DNA from: Sphingomonas sp. | GTDB lineage: Bacteria > Pseudomonadota > Alphaproteobacteria > Sphingomonadales > Sphingomonadaceae | NCBI GenBank assembly: GCA_030824725.1 | Contig: JAPJRE010000255.1 | Span: forward strand, 1 to 6,126 | DNA: 6,126 nt | Direction: 5' to 3' | Shown here: positions 5,262 to 6,126 of the stretch, one piece after another | How positions within the stretch are numbered: the first letter of the stretch is position 1 | Layout of the letters: each line of letters opens with the position of its first letter | Notes under the pieces: generated by a model | Told to the model about the DNA's origin: nothing | What the model saw: only the letters and a program-made list of their open reading frames with translations | Databases searched by the model: none | Program-made: the position numbers and the translations under genes

Positions 5262-6126
5262 GCGTGGACCGGAGGCGGGCGATTGTCGAAGCTGCTCACC
5301 ACCGCCTGTCGATCACGGCGCAGTGCCGCCTGCTGCGGATCAGCCGCTCGTCCTATTACTATGCCCCGGTGCCGGAGACGGAGGAGACGCTGGCGCTGAT
5401 GACAGTGATCGACGCGACGTTCCTGGACTGCCCGTGGTACGGCAGCCGCCAGATGGCGCGGCACCTGCGGCGTGCCGGGCACGAGGTCGGTCGCCGTCGG
5501 GTGCGACGCCTGATGGCGAAGATGGGGCTGGCGCCGATCTACCAGCGGCCCCGCACGAGCGATCCGCACCCGCAGCACCGGGTCTATCCGTATCTACTGC
5601 GCAATCTGGCGATCGAACGGCCCAATCACGTGTGGTGCGCCGACGTGACGTACATCCCGATGCGCCGTGGCTTCCTCTATCTGGTGGCGATCATGGACTG
5701 GGCGACCCGCAAGGTGCTCGCCTGGCGGCTGTCGAACACGATGGATGCCGGCTTCTGTGTCGCGGCGCTGGAGGAGGCATTGGCCCGGTTCGGCAAGCCG
5801 GAAATCTTCAACACGGCCCAGGGCAGCCAGTTCACCAGCTACGCCTTCACCAGCGTGCTGCGCGACGCCGAGGTCCGCATCAGCATGGATGGCCGGGGCC
5901 GGTGGATGGACAACGTCTTTATCGAACGCCTCTGGCGATCCCTGAAGTACGAGTGCGTCTATCTCCACGCCTTCGAGACCGGCTCGGAGCTGCGGGCTGG
6001 CCTTGGCCGGTGGATCACCTATTACAACACCCAGCGTCCGCACTCGGGACTGGCCGGGAGAACCCCGGTCGAGGCCTATCGGCGGATGGGGCAATCAGAT
6101 CATGGGGGGCATGCCCCCCATGATCT
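5258..6126 (+). CDS. IS3-family transposase OrfB (DDE integrase), 3' partial, catalytic Asp changed
   Basis: This is the catalytic subunit, with 289 codons open to the window end. An HTH_21-like N-terminus (ITAQCRLLRISRSSYYY) is followed by the WYGSRQMARHLRRAGHEVG region and an rve integrase core. In the D-D-E triad, D129 lies in VWCADVTYIP and E223 in VFIERLWRSLKYE. The second Asp, expected in IFNTDQGSQFT, is Ala here (A187, codon GCC at 5816-5818). The spacing from A187 to E223 is exactly 35 residues, so the alignment is secure. A GAC-to-GCC change would explain it. The C-terminal YYNTQRPHSGL and TPVEAYRRM are present, so only the last few residues are missing. The ATG overlaps the orfA stop (ATGA); translation normally comes by frameshift. 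The copy is probably inactive in strand transfer unless the base is a sequencing error. Confidence 0.92.
   Translation, partial: MSVDRRRAIVEAAHHRLSITAQCRLLRISRSSYYYAPVPETEETLALMTVIDATFLDCPWYGSRQMARHLRRAGHEVGRRRVRRLMAKMGLAPIYQRPRTSDPHPQHRVYPYLLRNLAIERPNHVWCADVTYIPMRRGFLYLVAIMDWATRKVLAWRLSNTMDAGFCVAALEEALARFGKPEIFNTAQGSQFTSYAFTSVLRDAEVRISMDGRGRWMDNVFIERLWRSLKYECVYLHAFETGSELRAGLGRWITYYNTQRPHSGLAGRTPVEAYRRMGQSDHGGHAPHD
6097..6126 (+). repeat. Perfect 30-bp palindrome at the window end
   Basis: The arm AGATCATGGGGGG (6097-6109) is exactly complementary to CCCCCCATGATCT (6114-6126) around a self-complementary CATG. It falls in the orfB reading frame (coding DHGGHAPHD) near the expected 3' end of the gene. 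It may be a transcription stop inside the IS, or a fold-back produced where an assembly ended. Confidence 0.85.

Larger units (their letters stand above)
4912..6126 (+). mobile_element. IS3-family insertion sequence, right end outside the window
   Basis: This holds a left inverted repeat at 4912, orfA (4977-5261), a -1 frameshift heptamer (5234-5240) and orfB overlapping orfA by 4 bases (5258 onward). No sequence complementary to the left end is visible before 6126, so the right inverted repeat and the target duplication are outside. It is a different IS3-family member from the remnant at 2201: the OrfA proteins differ clearly although the left ends are related. It inserted upstream of the COG4315-like gene, about 35 bases beyond the promoter-like element, so that promoter looks undamaged. 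Confidence 0.88.

Noticed and set aside
5323..6123. A 266-codon plus-strand frame inside orfB
   Set aside because: It is an out-of-frame reading of the orfB integrase; the real frame carries the DDE-type motifs.

Overview
The window looks like chromosomal DNA of a high-GC alphaproteobacterium, most likely a sphingomonad (Sphingomonas/Novosphingobium type). This is inferred from the strongly GC-ending codons, the gene content (SulP and BCCT transporters, an autotransporter-type beta-barrel protein, a small COG4315-type secreted protein) and the IS3-family elements. No rRNA, tRNA or CRISPR is visible, and the taxonomic call rests on general resemblance only.

Layout. (1) Positions 1-429, plus strand: the 3' end of a SulP-family anion transporter with its STAS domain, closed by a good intrinsic terminator (436-469). 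(2) 497-2029, plus strand: a BCCT-family betaine/choline-type transporter whose membrane core looks intact. Its C-terminal tail appears to have decayed: two apparent 1-nt deletions put the native tail out of frame (about 1990-2200). (3) 2201 to about 2664: the left end of an IS3-family element, keeping a frameshifted orfA and the first ~40 codons of orfB, inserted into the BCCT tail. (4) 2716-2751: a perfect 13-bp hairpin just past the stop codon of the next gene. (5) 2755-4284 and 4385-4774, both minus strand: an outer-membrane autotransporter-type beta-barrel protein and a 129-aa secreted protein with two Y-x-[FW]-x-x-D motifs. (6) 4912-6126, plus strand: the left inverted repeat, orfA and nearly all of orfB of a second IS3-family element that runs off the window. 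Its orfB has Ala in place of the second catalytic Asp. The window ends exactly on a perfect 30-bp palindrome.

How the parts relate. The two transporters are separate units on the plus strand. The most interesting signal concerns the two minus-strand envelope genes. Each is preceded by a nearly identical element, GGAATA-N16-GTCTRAC, with the same 16-nt spacer and a GCCGGC at the same place inside it. This looks like an ECF-sigma-type promoter used twice, so the beta-barrel protein and the small secreted protein are probably one envelope or stress regulon rather than a simple read-through operon. The rest is IS-driven erosion around those genes. I see no evidence of a larger undescribed system such as defence, biosynthesis or phage.
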